Position numbers and translations under genes: made by a program
Notes under the pieces: model-generated
The model's database searches: none
Seen by the model: only the letters and a program-made list of their open reading frames with translations
What the model was told of the DNA's origin: nothing
Shown: piece by piece, positions 14,501 through 27,421 of the stretch
Layout of the letters: each line of letters starts with the position of its first letter
Position numbering within the stretch: position 1 is the stretch's first letter
Assembly: GCA_963169105.1 (NCBI GenBank)
Contig: OY720639.1
Coordinates: forward strand, 124,517,117 to 124,581,116
Direction of reading: 5' to 3'
Origin: Ceriagrion tenellum
Taxonomy: Eukaryota; Arthropoda; Insecta; Odonata; Coenagrionidae
Length of the DNA: 64,000 nucleotides

Positions 14501-15410
14501 TAGAATGGTTCTATTGCTACTTTGTTGCTGTTAGCGCGCCCTTCTTTATCGAATCGTTGTTTTTGTATTATTTCATTCCTAGTATTTGTCTCTTATATTT
14601 ATGATAATGTCATTGTTATTTTTGTTTATTTACTAGTGATTGGGTGGCGTGATTCGCTTGTAACCGGAGAATTTGATCCACAGCCATGGAATTCTATTTT
14701 AAAATCCGGATGAATATAATATTTCGCCAAGCCACTGAAAATACTGGTTAGTTAATTTTCTGATGGAAAATTAACAGGACCCAACTGAAGGGATATTATT
14801 CGCCTCTACGTCCAAAAATAGGTGAGCTGTATCCTAACGGGTCCAATCAGTCATTTGATTCACTGTGTGATGGGTAATATTTTACTCGGTAATTTAAAAA
14901 GCAGAGTTAACCATGGATTTTTCTTGATGCCACCAGTAATTCTTTGAAATGATGAGTAGGTTGTGCAACTATTCGTTCAATCGCTCAGTAATGCCTTCAC
15001 TGTGCTGAGTATGACTATGAAAAACACCGCATAGTTCAAAATCTCTATTGCTGGTTGAAAGATTCGGGCTATGTTTTCACGTATTGATAAGTATTATCGC
15101 ACCGTGAATCGTCTCTAGCTTTTATTTAAAAGGCAGCTAACACTATTGGGTTGCCGTCCTTACTGACCATTATGACGTGGTCGCTAATCTGGACTGATAG
15201 TAGTGTGTACACATTATGCTGGATACTCACGCGATGGTTGTTGCATTGCTCTATGGCTCATGCGGTGACACTTGTAGCTATAAATATTTGAAATGAAGAT
15301 GTATGATGGAGTGATTTGAGCGCTACGCCGTTAAAGTTAGAAGTGCGTCTACAAAATTGCGTTCACTCGAAAGCATTCCATCATCAGTTATGCTCACCGC
15401 CGGTGGCCGT
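11561..15410. other. AT-rich non-coding stretch
   Basis: No gene is recognised across almost 4 kb, and hardly any frame exceeds 60 codons. A small hairpin (CCGCTTCGG within 12520-12560) and several T-rich runs are present, none diagnostic. Confidence 0.6.
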
Positions 15411-15660
15411 TACACATGACTTATTCCCTCCCCGTTATTCTTTTTCCCCTTCCCTCTTCCGGACACTGGAGCTTCTCTTCTTTCCTTCCCTTCTGGTTTT
15501 TCTCCCAATTCTTCGGCCTCTTCCGGTCCCTCCATCCCCCCCACCCCGCCTCGATATTGCGTCCTCCCCTTTCTTATTTCCACCCCGCTTCCTGCCGAGC
15601 GAGCAGGAATTCCTCGTCTCCCTCCTACCTGGACCCCCCGCGCACGGCGTCTCGTGAATA
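15411..15660 (+). repeat. pyrimidine-rich block
   Basis: C+T-rich on the + strand with overlapping forward open frames (113 and 185 codons) and matching Gly/Arg/Glu-rich minus-strand frames. This reciprocal pattern marks low-complexity DNA, not coding sequence. A second short pyrimidine patch lies at about 15825-15880. Confidence 0.65.
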
Positions 15661-15982
15661 CATCTCCCACGCCAGGAATTCCAATAGCTCATCGGTGACG
15701 GATATCTCGACTCCGGTGTGCGTTATTTATTCAAGACTTCTTTCCACTCTGCTGGCCACTCACAGACGTTCGACATCGGTAAAAATGAAGGAGCGGAAGA
15801 GGAGGAAGCTTTGCATCTCCCGAACTCTACTTTCCCCCTTCCATCTCACCTACATCTATCACTCCCTCTCTCCATTATTGCATGTCATTGTACAAATTTG
15901 CCTCCACATTTATTATCCATCGGCTTTGCCTTCAGGCTCATATTCCTTCCGACGGCCAATTACGTCCTCTTGAATGTTTTAA

Positions 15983-16276
15983 GTGGGCACGCCAGAAAAG
16001 GAGTTTCAGATTCATGGGTTGCGTAGGTTATCGCGGCCGATTCCTTCGGTGAACAAGAATGGGAAGAGGTTTATTGACATAGTCGAGAAGACCCTAAATT
16101 GCGGTGATATTTGGATGGAGGGGATTATCGGCGACGAAATAAACAAGGAGGGCAACCGAGTATCTGAGGCATATTTGGATATTGTTCAAAAGGAATCTTG
16201 CTGCAGTCAACAATTAAAGCTGCTAAAATTTAAAGCAGTTCAGTTTATCCGCAGAATGTCGCTTCTCTTTTGGTAA
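15983..16276 (+). CDS. unrecognised small ORF, doubtful
   Basis: A 97-codon frame downstream of the pyrimidine block. Unlike its neighbours, the product has a balanced composition with charged residues (for example the stretch with RFIDIVEK and GDEINKEGNR), and it lies outside the C/T-rich DNA. I recognise no family, no membrane segment and no repeat. It could be a chance frame, or an exon or a relic of one. No convincing splice sites were seen. The choice of the first ATG is formal only. Confidence 0.15.
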   Translation: MGTPEKEFQIHGLRRLSRPIPSVNKNGKRFIDIVEKTLNCGDIWMEGIIGDEINKEGNRVSEAYLDIVQKESCCSQQLKLLKFKAVQFIRRMSLLFW

Positions 16277-17780
16277 AGAATATACTTTTACATTTAGGGA
16301 CGTTACCATAGAATACATATATCGCTGAAAGGAAAATTATGGTGAACACATGCTCGAGGCGGAAAAGTTAGGAATTACTTCCAGAGAGACTCGAGAAAGA
16401 AAATACTGCAATGATAGATTTTTAAAAGAGAGGCAGTTAGCATTACTAATAATATATTTTTAAAATATCTGACTTTACTATGTACGTTGCTGTATTAAGG
16501 AACGACTGGCCACGCCTGACAGGCTTTGATCTTCAGGTTATGGAATAAATGTGCGAAAATGTATTATCTTGGCTGTTTTTAAACTAGGACTTATTTGGCT
16601 CGTTGATTTAGTGTTCACTATATTTTAAAATTATTTTTGGAAGATGAAGTTTAAGTGGTGCCCCCCCTATGATCGTATTTATAGAAAGGGTTATTTTACA
16701 TTAACTTTGGAATGCCCTCCCAAAAAAAACTCAAGGGAACCAATGCCTATCATATGCTACTAATTGGTTGTACTGAAATGATTTTAAGAGATATCAATTT
16801 AATAATATTTTATTTAAAAGGGATGGTCGATATGGGAGACGGACAAGCACTTAAAGAATACGCACTACAATGGTGAATGATGTAGAAAGTATGCTATCTT
16901 CATCTCTTCCTTTGAAAGAATTCCCTCGGCACTTTCCAGGGATTCTCCTCTCTTTTCTCCTCTATTTATTACCTGTTATCTCTGCCATTCTATCAATCTC
17001 TCTTTTTACGCTTCTTTTAAGTATTACTCTTGAGTAGAATTTTCTTCCTTTCATTCGTTCCCTGCTGAATTGTTTGAATTATTTGAAGTGTGCAACTTCT
17101 CTCGAATTTTCTTGAGCCCAGATCATTGAGTTACTCCGGAGTGGTCATATTGCATCTTGTCCTCTGGCCAGTAATGACAGAAATTTTCTCTCGCAAAGAC
17201 TGCAAGTAGTCTTTTTGTACACTTTCTGACTTAGCCTTTAGTAAGTATAAAATGCCATTATTAATTTTCATAATCGAGTTGAAAGAGATTATGCTGAAAT
17301 GCTTAGACATTAAAATCGATGAAGTTTTTTACCCTCTTGTCCTCAAAATCAGCATTTTTTTCATTCCTAGATGCCGGAGTATGGAATAGGATATTAGTGA
17401 ATTATTTAATCAGAAATAGTAGGTTGTAGAATCCTGCAAATTCAGACTTTTAGAAACTCTATCATGTATAATGATGCAATTGTAGCCCGGCTCTAAATAC
17501 AAGGTTTTCTCCCATGCTAAAGGTATTAAATCAAGCAGTAGTGCTGAAAAGTTCCGTCCACATTTATTCAAGGTGATAAAGTTGTCTTTACCCTTAAAAA
17601 TGCTAAGCAAAAGGTCCTTGTGCTCTTGTGAAAATACGTTAATTTTCTCTGCCCTCTTTACATATTGGTTCAATTTGAACTCCTTACACGAGGGGCCAAT
17701 GGCCACCTTGGCAAACTACCTCCCCTTTTCCTAAGGATTAATTGGGTTCTAGCAGGTTAATTTTCTTTCGCGACCCTCTC
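16277..17780. other. AT-rich non-coding stretch
   Basis: No recognised gene. A 98-codon minus-strand frame at 17410-17706 has a normal-looking composition but no motif I know and no flanking coding signal. I leave it as a probable chance frame. Confidence 0.5.
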
Positions 17781-18200
17781 GACAGTTTTTATTTACTTTT
17801 TATTTTAAGGATACGGCCAGTGCACCCCTGTCTACCGACTTATCTTCATGCACGCTCCCCTCCCAAGAGTCCCCGCTCTTATTCTCTACTCCCAGCGTTT
17901 GTTTTTCCCTTTTGTCCCCCGGGGCCATGCCTTCCCCTGCCACCCTCCCACCCCTGTACCCTGAAGGACCCCTGGGGATCGGTGCGGAAGGGGATGGGAC
18001 CGAAGGAGTTAGGTGCCCCGCTGTCTGCGGCGGCAACGGCGTTCCCCTACTATCTCCTTGGCAGCATTCCCACCCCGAAAACTTCATCCCTCCCCTCCTT
18101 CCTCTGGCATCCGATAGCTTTGCACGTATTCCCCCTCCTTAGCTTCTCATGTTCCCTTTCCCCATAGTCTCTGTCTTCACCTCCCCTCCATACCCCGATA
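17781..18200 (+). repeat. pyrimidine-rich block
   Basis: C+T-rich on the + strand, interrupted by a G-rich patch near 17955-18045. It has overlapping open frames of up to 141 codons in all three forward frames, and these have no domains. Confidence 0.6.
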
Positions 18201-18540
18201 CAAATCCTTAGTAGCGATCCTTATTACCTCAATCAACCGCTTTCCATTCGCTTCGATGCCCACATCATAAGGACAACCTACCATAAAATGAAACAAAGGG
18301 TGAATGCTCCATACTTTGGCTATCTAAATGAAATCGTAACGTCTATCTGTCTACTTTAAGATGGCTGTTTTTTTCACAATATTTTTGCATGAATTTGACT
18401 TGATGTCACACTCTTTTTACAATTTCTAGGCTAATTGTGTGCACTCACTTGTTTGAAATTACATTGGTATTTTTTCTCCTATTTGCATTGGTGATGCATG
18501 ATGAGCCATTGTACTATGTGATGAGTGGTGATGGTATGAT

Positions 18541-18955
18541 GAGCCATTGTACTATACGGATGCGAAACATGGACCTTGAAGAAGAGAAAAGAAAAGTACT
18601 TGAAAAGCTTTGAGATGTGGCTTTGGTGAGGAATGGAGAGGATTGAATGAAAAGATAGAGTTGGGAATGATGAGGTCCTGAGGAGGATTGGAGAAGGAAT
18701 GAGTATTTTGAGAGAAATTAAAATGAGTAACACTAATTGGATTGTGCATATTTTAAGGAGGAATAGTGTTCAGAAATTAATTATAGAAGGGAAAATAGAA
18801 GGGAAGAGAGGAAGAGGAAGGAGGAGGCACGGAATGCTGACAGACATCAAAAAAGGAAGGAGCTATGAAGAGATGAAAGAGAGGCCCAGGACAGAATGCT
18901 GCGGAGGCAGTACCGTTGAAACCTGTCCAAGAACAGAATCACAATGATGATGATG
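18541..18955 (+). mobile_element. 5'-truncated LINE, 3' end with GATGAT tail
   Basis: This is the 3' end of a non-LTR retrotransposon. Read from 18543, the frame gives LYGCETWTLKK, FEMWLW, KDRV, ILRRN and IEGKIEGKRGRGRRR, in that order. These are hallmarks of the region after the reverse transcriptase domain in many insect LINEs, with the GRGRRR basic patch close to the stop. Two in-frame stops (about 18630 and 18648) break it; the last 82 codons (18699-18947) are open. The element ends with ACAATGATGATGATG, a simple-repeat tail typical of such LINEs. The reverse transcriptase itself is missing, as expected of abortive reverse transcription. The element at 44.3-46.2 kb has the same motif order but differs clearly in sequence. 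Confidence 0.85.
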
Positions 18956-21525
18956 CGTTGGTTCTCAAACATTTCCTTTCGAAAATGTGTCTCTCACGTA
19001 TTGAATAAGTTGAAAGCAAACATAAGTAAACGAGAGGGAAATTGATGTTTACTGCATTTGCAAATGACATTTTCAAGGATAAATGAAGTTTTTATCGCGT
19101 CAACCTAAATTTTTACGCCATTAGTAATTAGCGTTGGTAACTGAAGCCAAAATATAGTAGTTGAACAAATGTGGTGCTCTAGTCGACCCTTTTATATAGT
19201 AAATTGTTGAATCTATCTGTACCCTCCATATTCTTTTCAATGCTCTACCCAGGTTTGAAGTAGTTATCTGCATCTCCAAATTACCGTGCAAGCTACCTCA
19301 AGGGTTGGTAATACGGGGTAATTCCTCACTAGGCGTACATCCTTCTTCCCATTTCAAAACAGATCGTTGCACTTTCCCCCGTCGCTAAGAGCAGATAAAG
19401 GAACACGTAGGAGAATAATTCGCGGTCAAAACAGCAACTAGGAGAGCGCTACGTAAATGAATATGCTAACATCTACGACTCATGTTGAGTTATAGCTATT
19501 GGTGCTAATCAAAAATAAATACATGTAAATACTACAAGGTTCTGAATCCTGGGAAATACAAAACTAATCCACGACAGAAATCTCAAGAGAGTTGAATTTT
19601 TTATGCTAATGAAAAGGTATTTAACACAAGAACACATACTGCTCTACTTAGAGAGGGTGAGTGCTTCATAGAAATGATCTGTCGCAGCAATAATTGTCCT
19701 TATTGTTTGTGAGAAAATTTCATTTAAAATCTGTCGATTTTGAAGTCTATCTCCCTAATCTTATGACTGACCGATTTTATTGTAATAGATTGTCTCCTGT
19801 AAAATATATAGAGCTTTTGTAAAAAAAATAGTCTGCATCGAACTTGTGCAAACATTTAATCAATTGATATTTGTCTTCAATTAGTGAGAGATTCCAACCT
19901 TGATTTCTTCATAATTTTGATAAGACTGCTAATTTTATCGTAACAGCTTTGTACGAATCATTCTGCTCATTGTTGTTTGTAACGAATCCTACTTCTTTCG
20001 GGTGCTAGTGACCGAGCCAAAATAGTCTCACAAGGAAAAAATAATATCAATTTTCAACTTTATCTTCATTTTTTCTAATATTCTTTTGATAAACACTAAT
20101 ATACCATAGGCCTGTCCGCATAGCTCTAGTATGTGCTTCCCACATGACCGTTCCTGGGTAAGGGCTATGCTTAGGTTTTTAACTGATTCAACGTTCGATA
20201 ATTCGGTTTGATTGTGTACGTATTACTCCATTCATCTGAAGCATCTTGGTATTTTCTCTACGCACTCCTATCAGAACCATTGCTGATGATAATATATGAC
20301 AACTAACATGTACCATAACTTTACATGTTAATCTCAGGTAACAATTGAAAAACGAGATGAAATAATGTGACGGTTTCGGGTTCATCTTTGAGTAGCCGTA
20401 TCGTTCGGTTATCGGATTTTCAAGAAGAAAATATCAATTATTCCTACGAACAACCTCGGTGGTAGCGAGGTAACTGCCATGTCTAACCATGCAGAGGTTT
20501 TTCCTTTGAATATAGGAGTTATGGTCGACCTGTCGGCAGAAGTCTTCTGGCTTCCTAACCCAAGGCTTGAATCTTGGCTGCGGTGGAGATTTTATGGTGA
20601 AATGCAGGTGACTAATGAGTGTTGTTAGGAGAGAAAATTCATTGTAGTACTCAGTCCGTAGAATAGGACGTAAATCTTGGGCCTTATGGCGCCTCGTTAA
20701 ATTACGCGAATATAGATGCTAGCTTTTGCCTAACCTTTCTATCGTGCAAAACTTATCTAATCGCCGTCAACATACCAATTAATCACTCTCGGGCCCGTGA
20801 ATCAAAGTTTTGTCTCTGGCGAATAACCTTTTCCGTCAGTCCTAAGTGTAAGCTAATACCGTAACCAGGTTACTCTTCGCCCTTCTTCCATTTCCCCAAC
20901 ATTCTTTTCTTTTCTATCAACCCACCCACCTGTTCTTCTTGCCGCAAATAACCACCGTTTTTTGGCCTCCGACAGAGAACCTAGTAACCAATCGAATGAC
21001 GCATATCTATACTATATACTATTAGACAAGGATTTACAACTGTGTGACTTGAACTTTTGATGCACTTTTATTCAAGAAGATGAAAGAGTATTCCTAACTT
21101 CATTGAGTATCTCGACCAGTTTTACGCTATGCATGCCCACGCGGTTATATAGAGGTTTACTTATGTGAAGACATAGTGTTCTTGATAATAACGTGGGTAT
21201 GGCGTCAAAACCTGTCATAGTACTCAATAGCATGCGGAATGTACAAATAACTTTTCTTTGATTATGTAGAGTCACAATTCCTCAAAATGAATTCGATAGC
21301 TATCACCTCAATGCGCTAGAAGAAGTGACGCAGTTTTACGAGTTCTTGTTTGAATTGTTTATGTTCTTACAAAGAGATCCGATACACACAGCATCCTCCT
21401 CGGAAAAACGTCATTTTTCTGCAGAAAAACCTGTAGTACACCTTTCTTTTATATGTTGGCTACTTGGGGCCAGGCTGACAACACTCATTCACGAGAGACC
21501 ATCTCTAGTCAACGTCTTTTCGCTC
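18956..21525. other. AT-rich non-coding stretch
   Basis: No gene is recognised. Frames are at most about 119 codons and lack motifs. Confidence 0.55.
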
Positions 21526-21910
21526 CCTTCACCAGGTATTTTTTCCCTTCCTTTACGCTTTTTTTCTTCCAATCCACCTTTCTCTTTCTTCCTACTTCAC
21601 CTCTCGTCTTTCCCCCCTCTGGCGATGTCCGCGTCTTGTGCCACCCTGTCTGGTTACTTTGTCTCTCTCGGGTCTAACACGTGATGAATTTCCACCACGC
21701 CACCCACCCCTCGTACATCTTTCCCCCCGCCCCTGGCCAGCGCGCGAGCCACTTCCGTTTATCCACCCTGTGCCCACTGCCGCCCGTTCGGCCTCCTCCT
21801 CCACCAGAAGGGATGGCTCTTGAATAAAGATGCCTCGAGAGATGTTCAGCATGTGCCGCCATTCCTCTCCACGTCCGCACTGACCCGTCTCTCATGACCC
21901 TCTCTCCCTT
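21526..21910 (+). repeat. pyrimidine-rich block
   Basis: C+T-rich on the + strand with CpG-containing patches (21720-21800). It has reciprocal low-complexity open frames on both strands and no domain. Confidence 0.6.
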
Positions 21911-24449
21911 TCTCCTTTGGAGCAAAAATTCGCTACGGCGGACGCCATGGAGAGAAGCATGGGTGGTGGGGATGAGAGAAGGTGGTGGTTGAGAATACGA
22001 CGGTGTAAAAGACCGGACTCACGGGAGTGCGTGGGAAGTCTGCTCACAAGTATGACTGGCCCGTTATCTCGACTGAGAAGAGTGAAATCTATTGCCCCGG
22101 GGTCCATCATCCTTTCTTGTGTATCTCTTTCCCAGGATTTTCAGGTACGTGCTCAAAAATAGCTTCTCTGCCGTCATTTGTGCTTCACAACATCTGTTTC
22201 CTACAACCTCTGCCTTACGCCAGAATTTCATGATACATTGTCTCGGAAATCGCTTAATTTTAGGATCATATTGTTAGGGTGGGGAAACACTTTGAAAAAA
22301 TATCAAAGATGGAGAGAAAAAAGCATATAGAATAGGTATGAATGATTCAACCATTAATAGAACCATTCGAAGAAAATTGTGGAAAGACCTTTTCAGTGTT
22401 TGCCATTGGCCAATGTACCGAGTAAATCAGCGAAGCCTTATCTGCGAATAGAAGAGTTTTTAAGAAGAGTTGTGAGTGAAAGAAGATTTCTAAATCTACC
22501 GAGGTGAAATTAGCTAATTGTTTTTTGTTTATATTTATATTTTTATATTTTTGAATAAAAATGTAAGCAGTGAAAGAAAATGATAAAATTTAATTGGAAA
22601 GTTTTGAAATAAAGCGTGGTGAACTGATCTGTAAAATGTGAAAGTATTGATGAGAAATGGAGATATAAGAATTTCGCGAAGAGTAATTAAATAGAGACAT
22701 CTGGGTTTTGGCAAATACAGCCCTAAAGTTGCTTGATAAGGAGAACTACAAAGAGAAAATTGAAATATTTTAAAGTAGACTTTGAAGAATAATAATGGTC
22801 GATGACAAAAAAAGTCGAGAGAAAAAAGATGCTTCGGCCCAAACACGATGGCAATGGAAGATGATTCTGCCAATGATGCTATGTTTGTGGTAATATCTAG
22901 AACATACGTATCCATTTATTCTCGGCTTTTTCTGGCTCTTTGAATTTATCTGTGGATACCGCGTATAAGTAATTTAAAATTTATGTCATTACCGTCAGTT
23001 TTCCTTATCAATAGTCATCCGAATATTTAAAGAGAGCTCTAAATATACAAATTTATCACATTATAGTTTGAATTTAACTCTTTGAAACTGAAAGTAGAAT
23101 GTGCCATTGACGATAAATGAACATTGTGGTAATTACGCATCGATAACCATGCAGCCATGTAGACAGGAATCAGTTCAGCACTCCATAGGCATAAAACCAC
23201 TCATCATGTGTAGTATCGAATTGCTTGATATCGGATTTAGTTGTCGTATATTGGACTTCACACTACATTGCTCTATCTAGCTAGAGTGTCGCTTGAGTTT
23301 TAAAATAGCCAAGACTTTTTAGCAATGCCTAAAATCCTGTATATAAAAATTGGATTATGTTTTAACATGTAATTTAAATAACTTTTATCTGTAATTTGTC
23401 ATTATGGTAATATATATTGTATTCAACTATGAAAACTTGACGCCTAAAATGAAGTAAAGGCTTGCATAAATTGGCTAGTTTCTTTTATTTCCAATTTTTA
23501 AGATTTAAATATTTTGACAATCAAAGAGAAAATCATGCAACGTAGGCTATGTTTAGATTAACGTTGTAAATATAAATCACAAGAAGAGCTCTTAGGCTAG
23601 TAAAAATGTTAACGTATAGCCTGTTTTCAATAATAGGATAATTTATCAGGAGAGTAAGTTTTGAAAGATAAGTAGTTAAGAATAACGTGACCAAGGTCAT
23701 TATGCATCACTTCTTGTGTTTAAGAATCAGTCACCTGGTAATATTCTTCAATGTCTCAAATAACAGTTTCGATGCTAAAACATCATCGCCAGAGATCTAA
23801 TACTAGTTCAAGTGCAGCTGGAGTCCTACTTATAGGAGTGAAAATGGAGGAAGGTTTGGAGGGGTAGAATTTAAGGGAGACGGGGTGAATTGCGTCAGTA
23901 ACTCAACTCTAAGACATCGTACCCGTGAGAAAGAATAAAAACAACGCCAAAAATTAATACGTAACGGAATAGGTACTTAAGAAATTGCGATAAATTTTCC
24001 TGGTAAAAATAATCTAGAAGTTTTAAGTTATTACACTATTCAAAATTTTCCTAATGAGATTTGCTTTACAAATTTTTCACCTAAATGTGATGCTGAAGGA
24101 TTAAAATCAGATGAATTTTTAATTTTCAGCTCAGGGTTCTTCCTTTTAGTAATCTAATCAGTTCAATAGCAGTTAAAAGTGCCACACCACCGAGAAAAAA
24201 CTGTTTTTATATTTTTTTAAGTAGGTTCCATATACGCTGTGCACCCTAAGGAAGTAGATTAATGACGAAGAATGTGTCTATTTTTATAAAAACCGTACTA
24301 TATATCCATTGAGAAAAGCTCATTTGGTTCTTAGAGTACATTAATAGGCTCTAAATCTTTATTTAAAAGATTAGTGGTTTCGGCGTAACTTCGTGGAAAT
24401 AGTATTATAATGATAACTAGTAACTTTGTGATTCCATATTTCTTTATTT
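21911..24449. other. AT-rich non-coding stretch
   Basis: No gene is recognised. Frames around 21917-22277 overlap each other and show no motif; 22500-24440 is strongly AT-rich. Confidence 0.55.
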
Positions 24450-24488
24450 GGAACGACCCAAGTTTCGAAGTTCAATGTCATCTTCAGG
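24450..24488 (-). ncRNA. hammerhead-like relic of a Penelope-type end
   Basis: Read on the minus strand, this segment gives CTGAAGA, a 14-nt spacer and then GAAACTTGGG. The order CTGANGA-spacer-GAAAC matches the conserved core of hammerhead ribozymes. The spacer does not make a clean stem II, although GAAG within the first box and CTTC next to GAAAC can pair. Penelope-like retroelements are known to carry hammerhead motifs in their terminal repeats. No reverse transcriptase or GIY-YIG remnant was seen beside it, so the assignment to such an element is inference. Ribozyme activity is unlikely. Confidence 0.4.
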
Positions 24489-24889
24489 TTCTGGTAATTT
24501 ATTTGTAAGAAATAGGTTGATTAATTTCTTATACATCCATAGTTGCTGTAAAGAAAGTAGACGTGGGAGACAATATTTACCAGTGTGTTTATTTGGCTGT
24601 AGTAGCTGTAAGGTAATCAAAGCGATGAAATGAGCTATTTTTGGGACGAAACTGTTGTAAACCTAGTGGCCGTGAAAGCTCATGGATCACACATCATCTA
24701 AAATTGTTAACTAGTGGAGCATCTTCTTAGTAATTTCCAAAATTTTAACTCCCATTTTGGACACGAAAACGCTCTTCACATTCGTTCAATACGGTCTCGC
24801 GTTTGTTGCCACGTGGACAGTTCTCAACCCTCCTTAATGCCACCTTAAACAGTGCAGATTATCCCCAGGAGTGCGTTTCACTCGGGGAG

Positions 24890-25530
24890 TGCGTATCTTT
24901 ATCACCATCAGTTTTACGCCGCGATCCCTCTCTCCCTCTCCTTCGACCCTCCTCTGCCATCTCCTTTCGCTTTTTGATGCCCCCTCGCCTCGCTTTACCC
25001 ACGCCATTCCGAACCATATTGTATATTCCCTTGTCTCACTATTTCCCTTCTATATAGAGATCCCCTTACCCCGGGCCTACTACCGAATTCTGAGTAGCTG
25101 TATCGCTTTTCCTCCCCTCGCAGACCCCACCCTCTCCACTTCCAGGCCCTCAAAAGCCCCCCTACTCCCTCTCCACTCCATGCCACGTCGTCCCCCAACG
25201 CAGCAGTAGCTCGCAACACCCCCACCCTTCTTCCCCAGGCCTTTAACCCGAGCCCCTCCCTGTGCGGAACCCCTGAGGCTCTTTCCCCATCTCCTGCCCT
25301 CCCAACACAACTCCGTGCTACACCCTTTCGCAAAAAATTTGTCCCAAACCAGCATACACATTGGCCGCTCCCTGAGTCATCCCTCTCTCCCCTCCCATTT
25401 TCCCTGTTGTTTAAAACTAAAGATCTCATCTGATTTTGGAGCATAACCTGTCCCTTCTTCTTCGCCCTTGTACCACCCTTCTCCCCGCACCCAACCCTCC
25501 CGTAGACATATTTATTTAGGTCCAGGGTGG
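24890..25530 (+). repeat. long pyrimidine-rich block
   Basis: About 640 bp of C+T-rich DNA on the + strand. The minus-strand Gly/Arg-rich frame of 183 codons and the plus-strand frames of 84-112 codons are low-complexity by-products. Confidence 0.7.
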
Positions 25531-25549
25531 TTTCAGGGCCAGACATTTA

Positions 25550-26734
25550 ATTCATGGTTGCCTGGCTAGCAGAAATGTTGACTCGGGAGCAGTCTTCGTC
25601 ATAATTCCTCTGCGGTCTACTTAGACGTTTCTCCGTGGTGTTTATTCTATATTTTCCTGCTATGTGTGAAACCCTTTAAATTTGTAAGCTACCGGTTATT
25701 CATTGCAGAATCGGAATATACAAGCATTCTGGCAAGCATTTCAAGTTGCTAACAACTTGTTAGCAAAAATACTGCAATAATTTTTCAGTTTATCTTTCGT
25801 CGTCGTAGTAGTCATTTATAATGCGTTGTAAGAGTATATTTTTGGAGAAATGTAAATGTTATGCCATTCCATCTAAGAATTTAATGAAATAAAATGTTCT
25901 AATGGAGTTGATTTTACAATTTATGAGTGCATTGCCTACGTAATAACTTGCTCTGCGCTCTGCTGAGTTGGTGTACTAATACCGAAATGACTTTTTAGGA
26001 TTCTCCTACAGAATAAAGGTAGGTGAATATTTATTTTTGATTTCGAGAATTTTTGCATATGTGCAATGGCATGTACTTGGTAAATCATTTACGACATGCA
26101 TCTTAATAATTTACGACATGTGATAAGTGTCATAAAACAGAACGATTTTATGTATTTGCAAATTATAAACTTTGGCTCTACCATTGGAGATTTCTCTAGT
26201 TTATGTCCATTATATTTCTTAAAATCACGTGAGATGCTATGAATCCAAAACAAACCAATTGTTTTGGCTTATTTCTTTTCTCTGTTTCTAAAAAAACTTC
26301 GTTCATATCAACCTCCGTTGCCATCATGACGGTGGCAAGCATGATAGGAAATAACTTCCTGTACGCGGCCTTATAGTTTTCTGACAATACTAGAACATAG
26401 ACAGCATAATTATGGACTCAAAATATAGCCAATGTTGGCCTGAATAACTTTTCATCCAACAATCATTATTATGTTAATTCAAGAAAGAAATGTGCCTTTT
26501 ATACTATAATGTACCATGTTTTGATATTAACAAGGGAGGGAATGATATCAGGAGAGCCTTCAGGGATCCCGTACAATTAACTCTTGCATACATTCAAGCT
26601 TTCATTCATGAAACTTTTTTAAAAAAGTAGGAAGCTCATGATAAGCTTTTTCACCGTGTTTATTTATTACATCATCTACTTTTCTTTGAATATACTGCTT
26701 TTAGTGATACCATCTTAATTCGTCTTGAGGTAAG
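25550..26734. other. AT-rich non-coding stretch
   Basis: No recognised gene or element. TTTACGACATG occurs twice close together (about 26089 and 26111), a minor local direct repeat. Confidence 0.5.
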
Positions 26735-26860
26735 ATGGCTTGGTGGTGTAACTGACTAACACATCTGATCGATATTTGGGAGATCCGGGTTCGAATCCCG
26801 GTCAAGTTAAATGATTTTTTCATGGCGAATTTCAACCCTGATGTTTTCAAACGTTTTTAA
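26735..26860 (+). repeat. tRNA-derived SINE
   Basis: The head at about 26737-26809 resembles a tRNA: GGCTTGGTGGTGTAACTGAC supplies the A-box side, and GATCCGGGTTCGAATCCCGG supplies a perfect T-arm with a canonical B box, ending TCAAGTTA. The tail ATGATTTTTTCATGGCGAATTTC has the same layout as the tail of the SINEs near 29.5-31.2 kb (GATGATTTTTT followed by GGAATTTCGC). The anticodon arm does not fold cleanly. It is transcribable by polymerase III in principle, but degraded. Confidence 0.75.
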
Positions 26861-27421
26861 AAATCAGATTTGCCCAAGATTAAAATCCTATCTCCCTTTT
26901 CTGTCAGTAATCAATAATTGCATTTTTACCGAATGTGAATTGTTTTCGGCCTAAAAGCTGGTTCAAATCTTCTATTTTTTATGGGCGTATCGAACTGAAG
27001 CTCACTCATCTTTATCACGGTTATAAGCATGAAATGCCACTGTAGTTCGGCTCGAAACTAGTTTGTTCGCGAAGGTCAGCTGACGACCCGAGGTGATTGC
27101 GACACTGGTTATCTCTTCACACGCTATGGCTACGTTTGAAATACCTGACAATAAAAAATTAAAGATCCTAGTTGCTAAAAACCCTGAGGTAATACGAGAG
27201 CGTTAGTATGATTAGTAGATATAAATGTAGCTTCTACTCTCCATGTCATGACCTGAGCTGCGTCACCTTATATAACTAAATTATTCCACCGGTCGACTAC
27301 TTAGATGTCAGTCGTTTATGCAGACATTTTGGCTACTATAAAATCTATTAGAAGCCGGAAGTCAAATGGACCAAGAGAGGGGTTGATTTCGGTATTGATC
27401 GTAGTTTATTTTTTAATATAT
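26861..27421. other. non-coding stretch
   Basis: Nothing was recognised in this interval. Confidence 0.5.

Noticed and set aside
17410..17706. 98-codon minus-strand frame of ordinary composition
   Set aside because: No motif recognised and no splice or promoter context; within the range of chance frames in 64 kb.
20555..20590. tRNA-like B box (GGCTTGAATCTTGG)
   Set aside because: No A box, no cloverleaf and no family tail nearby.
24995..25546. 183-codon minus-strand Gly/Arg-rich frame
   Set aside because: Complement of a pyrimidine-rich block; composition is explained by the DNA bias.
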